The translations under genes were made by a program, and so were the position numbers. 64,000 nt of DNA, taken from the NCBI RefSeq assembly GCF_001039355.2, contig NW_019775643.1, positions 161,476 through 225,475 of the forward strand, read 5' to 3'. Source of the stretch: Lingula anatina. Its lineage: Eukaryota; Brachiopoda; Lingulata; Lingulida; Lingulidae. A model generated the notes under the pieces. It did no database searches, was not told the origin of the DNA, and saw only the letters and a program-made list of their open reading frames with translations. Shown here piece after piece: positions 1 to 13,015 of this stretch (within the stretch, counting starts at the first letter, position 1; the number at the start of each line of letters is the position of its first letter).

Positions 1-373
1 TGTCCGGCGACCGCGTCAGCCCGACAGCGATTCCGACCCATGTTATTAAACGTCGGCCAGCAGATGAGTCCGGAATGCCATGCGAGATCCTAACGTGTGG
101 CTGCCTGTGTTAGTAAAAATATTAATTCCACTTGTTTTGACCAATAAGTGTTCACCGATCAATACACTGGCTCTGTCATCACACGGTTGTTCTGTTTAAC
201 GAACGATGGTGCGGTTAGTTTGGCGACTACCACTCATTTGGGTTAGTATCAAAGTGTTTTAATGAGCAAGTGATCGAGTGGGAAACTACTAACTATTTTC
301 TTCTATTTCTTCTCTCTCTACTAAAACCCGTGTCCTACCCGAATCCGAGAGCTAGACCAGCGACTCCCGCAGC

Positions 374-508
374 ATGCGCCTCAGATGCATTTTCGTGTGG
401 TTTGTGTCGCTCTTTGTGAAGATTAACGAGATTCCGGACTTTCGGTCGGTTATGTCCAGCAGCAGCGTCAGCACGACCGCGATTGCGAGCCATCCATTTG
501 CTTGTTAA
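374..508 (+). CDS. Possible first coding exon with signal-peptide-like start (hypothetical)
   Basis: A 44-codon frame opens with MRLRCIFVWFVSLFV, a basic start followed by a hydrophobic run that resembles a signal peptide. The ATG has an A at -3, a favourable start context. A possible splice donor (TTT followed by GTGAAG) lies after codon 14, so the real coding part could be only the signal peptide. The surrounding bases are more GC-rich than most of the left half of the window. No downstream partner exon is established and the frame is short enough to be chance. I do not recognise a family. Confidence 0.2.
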   Translation: MRLRCIFVWFVSLFVKINEIPDFRSVMSSSSVSTTAIASHPFAC

Positions 509-3500
509 GGAACGCGAAAAGATCTAAATTTCCTTCTTCTTGAACAGGGAGTTTCCTAGCGTCAAGAGTTGTGGACCGTCGGTTCGCTGCTGTTCTCACA
601 CTGCCAATGGATCCCCAGTGAAAAGCTTTGGGCTTGGCAAACACCAATAATAGCTCTTATTGTGTTTGATTTTCAATAGCATTGTTTGCGCTCTGAAAGG
701 CTTCGATATCAGCGTTAAAACACAGCAGAGTAAGCTCCAGAATGCGAGGCCTTTTCTAATACCATCGATGTCCCTTCTTTACGCAAGATCAAACTCGGGG
801 CTCATCATCGATTTACTCACAAGTGCGCCAGATAGGATACCGATATAATAGCATCTGTTTCCCAGCGCTGAAATTTTAAAGATCCTTAACAGCCTGCCCT
901 TTCCTCAAACAATACGCTTTATGTTGAAGGGACGATTTCAAATATGCATTATGCATAAAGTGTACTAATGTAAACATAAGCGTTGATTCAGGCGTTATGA
1001 GCAACGGGATAGAAATTTCGATTTCAATACGCATTTTAATCAGCTTCGTTCTACATATTCCATGGCATTGTGCCGTTATGTGCATAACCGTAACAGGTTT
1101 ATATACATAACGGCAGAGCATAGGTAATCTTTCAACAAAAGACACGGACCGAGTTTAAACGACTACGTTGTCACCAGTATTCTGAGCTGTCATACAAATT
1201 TTAGATACCATTTCTATTGGAAATCTCCTTAGCAATTAATATTTGTTTATCATTTATTCATCGGGCGATGGCGAGTAGGCGATTGGAGTGTCTAACTAAG
1301 GCGTTATGCGTGGATGTGTTTATATGAAAATTAGTCATGGCAATTTTATGAATCATGAAAAAGTTTTACAGTTATAAAATCTATTTATAAGTGCACCGGA
1401 TAATCCCCTAATCTTCCAACCCGCGGTCGTAGTAATCAAAGATGAAAGACCGAGATTCTTTACACCCATTTCATTTGACAGAAATGTAAGAAAAATATTA
1501 AATGAGTCAGTAAATCTTTAACAGAAAACATAACTGTTATACGGAAGGACAGAATCGATAGTTTCTATTATAAATTTTTCGATACTTGTGTTCTTTTGGC
1601 ATGTGCCATACAAAACAATAGCTATCGATTAGACAGCAACTACAATTGTTCATCAAGGAACAAGGTATACAGCATCTTAATAGAAATATATATGGCGGAA
1701 TCAATAGCAGAAGACTGTAAGATCCCAGAATTTTTCAAATGGAAAGAATGAAGTAGGCAGACGATAACGCGGTGCCAATCTTGGTTGAAGCGCTGCGAGC
1801 AATTCTTGCACAAAACGGTCGAAGATCTGTAGCATCACCTGGCGTGATGGTGGATTTTCCAACACATATTGATTTTCACGATGTTGTGATATGAATAATT
1901 ACAATTCACCATTTCGTATCAACTAATAAACAACTTACAGAGAGAGAAAGAGAGAAGAAACCTAAATCCATAAAGCCGAATGTCTTCGTGTCATGCTTCG
2001 GAACACGAAGGACATAAAAAGAAACTGATACAAATTTTATTTTTCCGGTTATTCTTGCTCTGTGCTATGGTTATATCTTTGGACACGTACACAACTAGTG
2101 AGAGCTGGCCCATGGGAGAGGCACATTTGATGGATGATGTACAGAGATAACGATCATATGTAAAGTAAACGTATGCCGCTCTCTTTGATATTGCGTACCT
2201 ATACTAACTTTGTTTGAATAAATGATGCCGTGGGGAGACGCGCTCCTCAAGCACCAGCTGCTAAAATAGGTATCTCATTTCTCTGTTCTTCTAACGATTA
2301 GATTAAGCTAATTTCGGTGTCCTCTGTCGAAAAAATTAGTGCTCATTTATATCAGTTAACCTTGAGTAGCTGACACTTTCAAAGTTTTATCAATAATTAT
2401 TTGCGGGTGGCTGGGGAACGTACTATCTGCAAAGTTTTTAAAGTTGCAAGCTGGCTTATATACTCAATGAATCAACCTATAAACAATTCAGTTTCAAAAC
2501 CACCCACGATTAATTGGTATGCAAATGTGAATGTTTGGTTAAAACGATTGTTGTTCGATTTTCTATGAGAGGAATTCCAAGTACTACTCTATAATAAACA
2601 TGTCAACCGCGTGGGCAACAGAAAAAAACAATTGATCCCAAACTTTTTCAATTGATGCGTATTCTTTTGGAAAAGAAACAAGTAATTTCATGGAATGAGT
2701 GATAATTTTAATCATACATGCCTACATGCCTTGATGTCTTTTGTGTTAAATTTCCAAGTATATACACACCTATAATGATTTATTCAATACACTTCGGACA
2801 AACTCTCACGTTTAAAACGTTATGAAATCATGCAAATAATGTTCTTAGGCAAAGCAGAGGCCCGCACTTCATCGATAATTCCCAGATTATCAGAGGAGTT
2901 GTTGTTTGTTTCTGAATTTCAAGCAAGTTTATTTAAGCATGTATCTGAAACTTATTAGCCTGATTTTATTCCCGATTACCGCGTTCACATGTACGAAGCC
3001 CACGTAAAATTGCATCAGTGTTAAACAACGTCAAATAAACCAGCTCCATTCGGTGAGTTGTGCGCTGAGTGGTTCTTTTGTTACTGACCCTAGAGGTAAC
3101 TGAAACGGGATACAAGACGCAGGTGCGCGGGCAAAAGTCAGAAAACATTCATTCGGAGACTTGTTTTTCATCGATTTTCTCAATTTTTATAAGATCGTTT
3201 AGCCTACGATTGTTGGGCGATCTTTGTCGAATGTTTCTGGTTGACTAACAAAGGGGTAAGACAGTCGTAAAATTGAAACAACAACGGGTGACGCGAATCA
3301 ATTGTATACCGAATGGACCTCATAAACAAATGATAGTTTTTATCCCACAGCTGCAAAAATTACCCTTTGCTTGGTACTACATGAGTCTAAACCAACAGGC
3401 ATACATGGGATTTTATTTAAATACATTTTTAAAAATTATTAAGTAAGAGCAAAATTTTTCATGAAAAATGGTCCTAGATAAAAAGGATTAATTTTTTTCA

Positions 3501-3624
3501 ATACATAAAAATGGTCATTATAAGATGAAAGTTTTCATTAAATACATGGAAAATTAAAATAGCAAGGGCAGGTTTTTTTCATTCAATATATGGAACATTA
3601 TCATAAAGAGTACACATTTACATT

Positions 3625-3625
3625 A

Positions 3626-3676
<51 letters not shown>

Positions 3677-3686
3677 AATAAATAAT
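3625..3686. repeat. TAA / TAAA microsatellite
   Basis: About fourteen TAA repeats pass directly into about five TAAA repeats. It is a simple sequence repeat with no coding content. Confidence 0.95.
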
Positions 3687-4484
3687 GATGGCGGTTTACA
3701 ATACTTTCACAAAATACCTGCTACTTGTAATGTTGATATGGTTCTTTCAAAACATAGATTATAGGAAGAGGTCAATAGTCCTTCACCCAAAAATGCCCAG
3801 GATTTATCGACATCAAGATGGCAGTGATGTTATGATACATAAAGTTACAAAACCCGCTTCATTAATTTCTCACAGACGCGGAAGTGGGCCTTCGAACGTA
3901 GACAACAAACGTGGCAGTCACTTTCGAAACGGAAATTAAACTCTTTTTTTCCGAAGCATTTGATGTTGAACGACTTAATAGTTCGTTTCGTAGCAGAGAA
4001 AATGCCAATAAAGTAACAGAAAAGCAAATACTGGAAAATTATGTAAGCTGTTAGGAGGAATGCACAACAATAAAAAAACAAGTGAAAGAAAAATACGCGT
4101 ACAAGCGCAATGATTCTTCCGCGGTCCTCTTTTTAAAATTCCGTCAAGGTTATATCAACATGCTATCAATTTCTCACAAAACAGTATTTGTCGTCATTAT
4201 TCGCTCCCTAAAAATTAAAATGCTGCAAACGGCCAGTCAAACACAGCGAAGATGCGACGTACAATTCATACCCGAGTTTTACCTGAATAAACGATATATA
4301 AAAGTTTAATCCTGATAGCATTAGCAACGATAAATCATATTTTGGGATACAATCTTTAGCTGCGAAGTATAAATGAAAAACAAATACCAGCATTATACAC
4401 AGGCTGTATTCTGTTATTCTGGCTATTAATAGTGTTAATTTCATAAAACAAACATGTAAGCCTCCTCTTAAAAATCACTTCAAG

Positions 4485-4650
4485 CATGGGCGGATCCAGA
4501 TATATATTCTGACAGTCTTCCAAATTATCTTTGTTGATATATCCTACATTTTTGACCGTCCTCCGACAGATAAAATTAGATACCCGTCAATGTAACTTAA
4601 AACCCGACCGTCTTTTGAAAGACCCAGAAGACGGTCTAAATCCGCCTCTG
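4485..4650. mobile_element. Non-autonomous DNA transposon (MITE-like), copy 1
   Basis: This 166-bp segment aligns over its whole length with 39,849-40,016. The ends are imperfect terminal inverted repeats: CATGGGCGGATCCAG at the left and TCCGCCTCTG at the right, against CAGGGGCGGACCCAG and TCCGCCCCTG in the other copy. Inside, GTCTTCC-type motifs recur, as in short foldback elements. CAGGGGCGGA-type ends are typical of hAT-related MITEs, so that class is an inference. The element is too short to encode a transposase and this copy is the more diverged of the two. Confidence 0.75.
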
Positions 4651-7419
4651 TCAGCATGCTATTGTGTCACATCAAAAACGCACCCAAAGTCCGTTTTTCG
4701 GACCTTACGCCCATCCAATCTGACCAAGAAACACCACGAACACCAAGCCTTATGTTAAAGAGAAAAATACTACTTGTTTCATACTATGACCAGTCTTGGC
4801 AGTCGTAGCTATCTATCAGTTTTACCTGGAGGAATGCTTCCCATTGACAGTTTTGTGAGCTTGTGTCGCAAGAGCAGCACCGGTCGGAAATCCCAAAAAC
4901 ATTTTGTCTCCACAATACCTGACCAATACTTACGAGACCGCGACACGTACCAGACGCATGGGTACAGCAACGGCAGTCCAGTTTAAATCAGTTTAAATGA
5001 GAAAATAATACATTTCGAAAGGCAGCTTAAAAGAAAAACATGTCTCTGCTTGGGTTTTATTAGGTGTTGTTGTTTTAAACATTCTTAGTTTCGAGGATCA
5101 AGGCATTTTCATCCTGAGCCCATGTGTCCACTGGTGTGTTTCTGCTTAGAGTACCGCTAAGAAACCCACTGTGCTTCACTTTTTAAACCTTCGACCGGCA
5201 CAGAGAATGGTGCGAAACGGGGTGTGTTAATTTCGATACAAACTGGATTATCTCACTGCTTCCTATTGTTATAAAAAAGAGTGTGGGAGCAGAGGAGACC
5301 CCTGATGGTGTCCAGCCATGGGGATCCATTAAGACAGGGCCGCCATGATGGATTGGAGAAAAATCACAACAATGTAATAGATGCACGTGTTGATAAAATA
5401 TTCTTTATTAATTTTATAACATATCTTTATAACTAAAGCATCAAATTGTCTATATCGACTCAAAGTTGAATATAATTTACGCCAAGGCCCATCTCACTGC
5501 CAAATGCAGGCTGCTGTAATCTACCGTTGATTCATAACACTGTGGCTTTTGGCAAGTAATCATAAGAATTGGCTGATTAACCCCCACATTTGAAAGTTTT
5601 AATGAAACCCATGGGATACTTGAGGTTCTCCGTAATCCCTATGGCAACGAATGGCATATGGCTTTTGTAAAATACACCAACAAAGACGACTATTTGCACA
5701 ATTGTTTGTTATGACTTGTTAAAATAAAGGCGATACTCTACCTTTCCCCCGACTTGGCGTGAGGCGGATTGCTTCGACGAGTTTCTTTAAGGCGATGAGG
5801 CATTGTAACATAAACAGGCAACTTTAAATAAGATTAACAAAATCTCTTCAAGAATTATCTGTGGCAGCAGGCGATAGGAGGTATCGTAATAACGGAGGGT
5901 AGAAGACATCGTATTGAGAAGTCTATAACCTCCATCTTGCTTGAGAGAAATGTCCACATGCCCATTGAAAAGTATATCGATAAATATGTTGTGTACTTTA
6001 TCTGAGCCTAAGCTGGCCAATAGCTGTAATATGCACAGCTGCCGAGCTATCGATCCTCGCCATCAGAAATGCACCATCTAAACATTTAAATGGAGACATT
6101 TCAAACGGGATGAGTTATAAGTGATGCTATTGAAATGCGTTGTTTTGTTTATTATTGATTAGGGGCTTAAAATGAATCGAAAACCGGGGTGCTGTCTGAA
6201 AGTGTAGCAAACAAAGCGCTCCGTGTTTGACTGTTCTGTTTTGTGAGAGTAGATATGATATCCTTGAATTATGAATGAGGATAAAATGTCGTGATCAGGA
6301 GTCATGGATGATCATTGCTTCGATATCGAAAACCCTATACGTCTCTTAGGACTAATCCGTTACGATGCGCGGCGACATCCCGACAGCAAATACTGCTTCT
6401 AAAACAAGTATCGCGTGGCGAAAAAAATAAAAAAACAGAACGCAGCGTAAGGTCATTTCTCACTCGTCAATTTGGTTACAACCTGTGGCTGTGATTAAAA
6501 ATCGATCACTTTTACAAATCTTCTAGAGTCTGTCAGCAGCTTGAGGGCTTATAATATTACATTGTCTTACCTCTAATGAGTCTAACTTCCGCCAATATTT
6601 GATGAATGTCTCCCAGGTTATGTGTTCGTACATGATATTAGAGAGCTAACTACCCGTGTAATGGAGATGAGCAAGCAGGCCAAATGAGGAGAAAAGACAA
6701 GATAGACTTTTTAGTCATGCTCTCAATTATTAGCGTTAGTCAACGCACTTTAAGCTCTGACCCCTCCCCCCCTCCCAACTCACACTAACACGTGTACTTG
6801 TTATCATAACCTTGGTTATGATAAATTATGATTACGTGAATATCAAATATAACATGATAACAGACACATAATAATGCTGTTGCTGCTGTGAATCCGTCTA
6901 TCGTTTCAAGACAACAGGCACGGTGTTGCTCTTCAGTTGGTTTTTTATCCTAAGAACAGTGTTGACTATTAGTATCATTATTTTACAGCCAACCCACAGG
7001 CTTTCTTCTGCTACCAGAGGAGGGTGTGTTGCAGATGCCCCATACCCCCAGCCTACAACGCCCCTCTGGCACGTTCTACACAAACCGACGACATCTCCTT
7101 CAATAACATACGGATTTATTACTATATAAACTGGTTTATCGCCAGACCATAGCAACATAAAAGATGGGGAAAGCGTCCAAATGTAACCCAACAACTGACT
7201 TAAGCTTATTAATAGCATGACATACAGTAGTTTAAAACCCCCGCCATCCAGTCATTGATCAAGACACAGCACAATTATATAGCAGCACTACCAGCTCGGT
7301 TCTCAGCAAGATCGATAGAGTACAGTATTCTGCCATTCGCATCTATCGCATCAGGAAAGCTATTGCTTCCACAACGCCGTCGACCTACAAGGAATCTTTT
7401 AGTACTATATACTGTTTAT

Positions 7420-9437
7420 GTTTTCCATTCTGTTTCTCAGGTAAGGAGCCGAACTCACCTGTTTTAGTCTTTACAAATGCTTTCTGGAGCAAAGAGACTC
7501 AATACTGACCTGAGCAAATTTTCATTGAGATCATCATCCAAACACCTTAAGTGAAGCAAACGTTGAGATGACTGTTCTTAAGCCCGACAGAAGACATGAT
7601 TCATCAACATGGCGAAATCTCAGCCAGTTACGAGATTACTATCCAAAACCTACAGAAATAACATAATGGCGTCCAATGTTATTCTGTTCGAATGCACGTA
7701 ATCATGCGGAAAATCGCCGGAAAACTAACAGTTATACATACGACTGCCTCAACGTTTCTTTTCAACAAAAGAAAAGATTAATCACATCTCCGCTTTGGGG
7801 AATTAGCTCATTGGGAAGTTTGCACCTATAAACAATCAGTGAAAGCAGTGTGTTTTAGTAAGCAATTGATATGCCATGCGTCTTTTCACAATTTTAATTG
7901 TGTTCAATATTTACTATGCACAATGTTTGAAATTAAAAGAAGGAATGTTGATGTTGTAGAAACCACGTATTGCTATTAACTTCGAGTCACCGCCAATCTT
8001 TTGTTACATTACAAGAAAGCTTGTGCAAAGAAAATACTGGATGGAATTCGAAAGTATATTTCTCATACAAGTTGAAAAAGTTTCAATAGTCAACAGTGTA
8101 TAGTAAAAAAAGGAATGAAAAAACGTTCATTGTAACTGATGGATGAAACGCCCTGAGGTGACATTAAAATCACTGAAAAGGGCCGACTGTTGACATGGTG
8201 TAATTGAAGATTTTTTCTCACGGTGTTAAATAAATTGAATCCAAACAGGAAAAACTCAAACTATTCTCAATGTCTTCTTAAGTTATCTTACTCATCAATT
8301 GATGCATGTTAAAGAAAATTAGAAGTCAATGATTTGGAAATGAACGGAAAACTCGTTACAATTCGTAATATGAAGGCGATACTTTACATGGTAAACGTTT
8401 TCTTATCAAATATATCATGTTTTGCTGTATTCAAAATATATTACTTTGTGGACCTGCATTTTCTTCCATTTTAAAATAAAATAGTCCTGCCCCTTGATTT
8501 ATAAAATAAGTTTCAATCTCTGCGTCACGTGTCTTATTTTCCCCAATTTCCTTCTATTCCTTCATTTGTACCGCTTCCAAAATTACTTCAAACGAGATGA
8601 CGCATGGGTTTACATGTAAAGGTTTAAGTGGAAGGGGGATTCCATTGCAAATATCAAGCATTGGTACGCTGTACATCTTGCACAGTGCAGGTGTCATATT
8701 CTCTATGTCTTGCTCTGTAATTTCCAATCTTGCTTGCACTATTTGTATAACGCTAAAGCATGTTTCAAGACTTCCATCGCGCCAGCATTCATAAAACTCT
8801 TAACTATCGATCATCACCGATTTTAATCAGAATTAAGAATACACATTTTATTGCCAAAAATCGTAGTTTGATCATTTTAAAATAAAAAATCACAACAAAA
8901 ACAAAATTCATTGCCTTAATAATGTAAGTGAGCACAACATTCGTAATTCACTCTCCGCACTTTCACAAAGTGACGGATAGATGAAAGCTCTCATGAGATA
9001 AGCAGCTCAAACGGCTATTAGAGAAAATCATATTTGGAACTGTTGTTCTAGCGTTTGATTAATTCACGGGGTGTACTACCTATAAGAAAACCAGACTTCT
9101 AATAATGCTATAGCTCAAAGGTAAACGCATATTTTCGCCCCACCCCCTATTAACAATAAAGTGCCCGGAAACGAGACCTAACGGAAAAACAACAAGAGGT
9201 TAATGGAACCAGACCACAATTGATCGCTTCACAGGCAGTTGACCATCGCTCTTCCCAAACACTTAGAAAACGGCAAGAAAAAGGTTACGTAAAAAACTCC
9301 AAATTTAAACTAACAACAGCCTTTCGTGTTATGCTTGGCGTTCGTCGGGGATTTTTACATCCCCATGAAATGCTATTGTATTCCTGGGCGGTCCTTTCAA
9401 GGCCACGGCCTTATACAGTAACAATAGGTGACCTAAC
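7420..9437. repeat. Left copy of 2-kb duplicated block
   Basis: The block is repeated at 9,440-11,484 with scattered substitutions and small indels. Copy 2 has an extra 5 bp near 9,580 and an extra 21 bp near 10,095-10,115. The left copy stops at the single N at 9,438 and the right copy restarts there with the sequence found at 7,420. That arrangement fits two allelic contig ends laid side by side rather than a genuine tandem duplication. No named gene lies inside. A minus-strand frame (8,554-8,739) is identical in both copies. Confidence 0.9.
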
Positions 9438-9438
9438 N
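9438..9438. other. Ambiguous base marking a contig junction
   Basis: A lone N sits exactly between the two copies of the 2-kb block. I read it as a scaffold join between overlapping contigs that were not merged. Confidence 0.75.
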
Positions 9439-9439
9439 C

Positions 9440-11484
9440 GTTTTCCATTCTGTTTCTCAGGTAAGGAGCCGAACTCACCTGTTTTAGTCTTTACAAATGC
9501 TTTCTGGAGCAAAGAGACTCAATACTGACCTGAGCAAATTTTCATTGAGATCATCATCCAAACACCTTAAGTGAAGCAAACCAAACGTTGAGATGACTGT
9601 TCTTAAACCCGACAGAAGACATGATTCATCAACATGGCGAAATCTCAGCCAGTTACGAGATTACTATCCAAAACCTACAGAAATAACATAATGGCGTCCA
9701 ATGTTATTCTGTTCGAATGCACGTAATCATGCGGAAAATCGCCGGAAAACTAACAGTTATACATACGACTGCCTCAACGTTTCTTTTCAACAAAAGAAAA
9801 GATTAATCACATCTCCGCTTTGGGGAATTAGCTCATTGGGAAGTTTGCACCTATAAACAATCAGTGAAAGCAGTGTGTTTTAGTAAGCAATTGATATGCC
9901 ATGCGTCTTTTCACAATTTAAATTGTGTTCAATATTTACTATGCACAATGTTTGAAATTAAAAGAAGGAATGTTGATGTTGTAGAAACCACGTATTGCTA
10001 TTAACTTCGAGTCACCGCCAATCTTTTGTTACATTACAAGAAAGCTTGTGCAAAGAAAATACTGGATGGAATTCGAAAGTATATTTCTCATACAGTTTTT
10101 GGTCCTAGGGCCGCAAGTTGAAAAAGTTTCAATAGTCAACAGTGTATAGTAAAAAAAGGAATGAAAAAACGTTCATTGTAACTGATGGATGAAACGCCCT
10201 GAGGTGACATTAAAATCACTGAAAAGGGCCGACTGTTGACATGGTGTAATTGAAGATTTTTTCTCACGGTGTTAAATAAATTGAATCCAAACAGGAAAAA
10301 CTCAAACTATTCTCAATGTCTTCTTAAGTTATCTTACTCATCAATTGATGCATGTTAAAGAAAATTAGAAGTCAATGATTTGGAAATGAACGGAAAACTC
10401 GTTACAATTCGTAATATGAAGGCGATACTTTACATAGTAAACGTTTTCTTATCAAATATATCATGTTTTGCTGTATTCAAAGTATATTACTTTGTGGAAC
10501 TGCATTTTCTTCCATTTTAAAATAAAATAGTCCTGCGCCTTGATTTATAAAATAAGTTTCAATCTCTGCGTCACGTGTCTTATTTTCCCCAATTTCCTTC
10601 TATTCCTTCATTTGTACCGCTTCCAAAATTACTTCAAACGAGATGACGCATGGGTTTACATGTAAAGGTTTAAGTGGAAGGGGGATTCCATTGCAAATAT
10701 CAAGCATTGGTACGCTGTACATCTTGCACAGTGCAGGTGTCATATTCTCTATGTCTTGCTCTGTAATTTCCAATCTTGCTTGCACTATTTGTATAACGCT
10801 AAAGCATGTTTCAAGACTTCCATCGCGCCAGCATTCATAAAACTCTTAACTATCGATCATCACCGATTTTAATCAGAATTAAGAATACACATTTTATTGC
10901 CCAAAATCGTAGTTTGATCATTATAAAATCAAAACTCACAACAACAACAAAATTCATTGCCTCAATAATGTAAGACAGCACAACCTTCGTAATTCACTTT
11001 CCGCACTTTCACAAAGTGACGGATAGATGAAAGCTCTCATGAGATAAGCAGCTCAAGCGGCAATTAGAGAAAATTATATTTGGAACTGTTGTTCTAGCGT
11101 TTGATTAATTCACGGGGTGTACTGCCTATAAGAAAACCAGACTTCTAATAATGTTATAGCTCAAAGGTAAACGCATATTTTCGCCCCACCCCCTATTAAC
11201 AATAAAGTGCCCGGAAACAAGACCTAACGGAAAAACAACAAGAGGTTAATGGAACCAGACCACAATTGATCGCTTCACAGGCAGTTGACCATCGCTCTTC
11301 CCAAACACTTAGAAAACGGCAAGAAAAAGGTTACGTAAAAAACTCCAAATTTAAACGAACAACAGCCTTTCGTGTTATGCTTGGCGTTCGTCGGGGATTT
11401 TTACATCCCCATGAAATGCTATTGTATTCCTGGGCGGTCCTTTCAAGGCCACGGCCTTATACAGTAACAATAGGTGACCTAGCA
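9440..11484. repeat. Right copy of 2-kb duplicated block
   Basis: Partner of 7,420-9,437. Unique sequence resumes after about 11,484, where the left copy would have continued had it not ended at the N. Divergence between copies is a few tens of differences over 2 kb by eye, compatible with two haplotypes of a polymorphic animal. Confidence 0.9.
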
Positions 11485-13015
11485 CTCTGATCAGAACTAA
11501 GTAAAAAGAGGGTGCTCTAAACAGCGGCAGGTATGATCTATGTTCCTCTTAAACCACAGGAAGAAAAACAAGGCGCGCACATCCTGGGATATCTGGGATA
11601 CATAACATATTTGAGGGCGTGGCAAATATGTACCTGAATGTGGAATAACTTTTGGTTTTATATTCTGTTTTAAAAATCTCTCTCAATTACTTTGAACAGA
11701 ATTAACACCTTCTGCCACATAGCTATACTCTTTTCCAAGAGGTGAAAACAATGCCAAATTTAACGAGAAAGGTAATAAAATTATTGTAAACGGAAAATAT
11801 CAGAGCATGTCCGTTTGTTCAGATTTTTTCTCTTGCAAATTTGTCAAAGGTCAAGGTACTTTGTTTTTAGAAGAAGTATCTATTGCCTTGAGGCTTAACC
11901 ATAACTGAACAGTTCACTGTTACTGCTTATCTAATAATTTTACTTGCACAGTCATTTTCTGTTCTTCAAAGAAGCGGACTCGAACTTCATAAGGTGTGCC
12001 AATCTTACTCACCTATTCATAATTGGAAAAACTTGTAAAATTTCCAAACAGATTGGCATCGGTTTTATTTCAAGAGAGATTGTTGAAAGAAAAAGAGACG
12101 CGTGATGACGAATGTGTGTGTTAGATGAAACTAATATTTATAGATTTGCTTCTTTAGTTAGCACCTGGGCAGTGAAGGTATACATTTATGACACTGCTAG
12201 GCAAGATACGGTGCGAAAGGCGTGGAGCTCCTTAATTAACCTCCTCATTAGTGATGACCGGCGCACCTGTTGGGCTCGCGCTCCACAGGGGAAAACTAAG
12301 TGTGTATATTAAAATGCTACATTTACACCCAAGACAACAGCTCCTTTCTGGCCATTTTCTTCTTAATCTCTTTAAAATAAATGCATAATTTTCTCAGTAT
12401 GACCTACAGCGACCTACAGCGAATCCAGGTGAAAACCTTATCGAATTATACGTAACATATCTGGGAAAATGTCAAAAAAAAAGAGTCATGACGGTGCACA
12501 TGCATTGCTAACCGAACGTCAACATCTCCATTGTCAAACAGCAGTATGCCGTGGCATGGAAGAAACTGACAAAAAAAAGGTGCTGACGTTAGTTCTTTAA
12601 AAAATTCGCAGAACTGGAAGTTTTGTTTTGTTTTGTAAAAACTAACAAAATTTCTATTATATTACATTATAAGTTCTATCATGTTCTATTATAAGCGTAA
12701 AAATCAAACATCACATTTAAAGAAGTAAATATAAGCTCTGTAAATTTATCTATGCCGAACTTTAATGCCACCGACAAGTGAAAATATTCGCAAAAAAGAC
12801 ATACGTGTATAAAACGCACTGTTATTGTTATCTTATTACAGCTTCCATTGATTTTTTGAACGCGGATAACATGAACCCACTTAATTCTTACCTCTGTAGT
12901 TGCTTGGCGGTTGTGCCTATATCCAAAAGACTTTACAAGTCATTCACTAAGCAAACGCTCAGATTGTTCACACTTTTAACGTCAATGCTCAGCACTTTAC
13001 CACAAGGTACTGCAG

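Larger units (their letters stand above)
1..7419. other. Gene-poor region, no recognisable gene
   Basis: I found no reading frame here that I can assign to a protein family. The first 600 bases are richer in G+C than the rest. Most open frames are under 110 codons and overlap one another on both strands, as expected by chance. The segment holds a TAA/TAAA microsatellite near 3,625-3,686, one MITE-like repeat at 4,485-4,650 and a short signal-peptide-like frame at 374-508, listed separately. It may contain large introns or regulatory DNA of a gene lying to the left. Confidence 0.6.
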
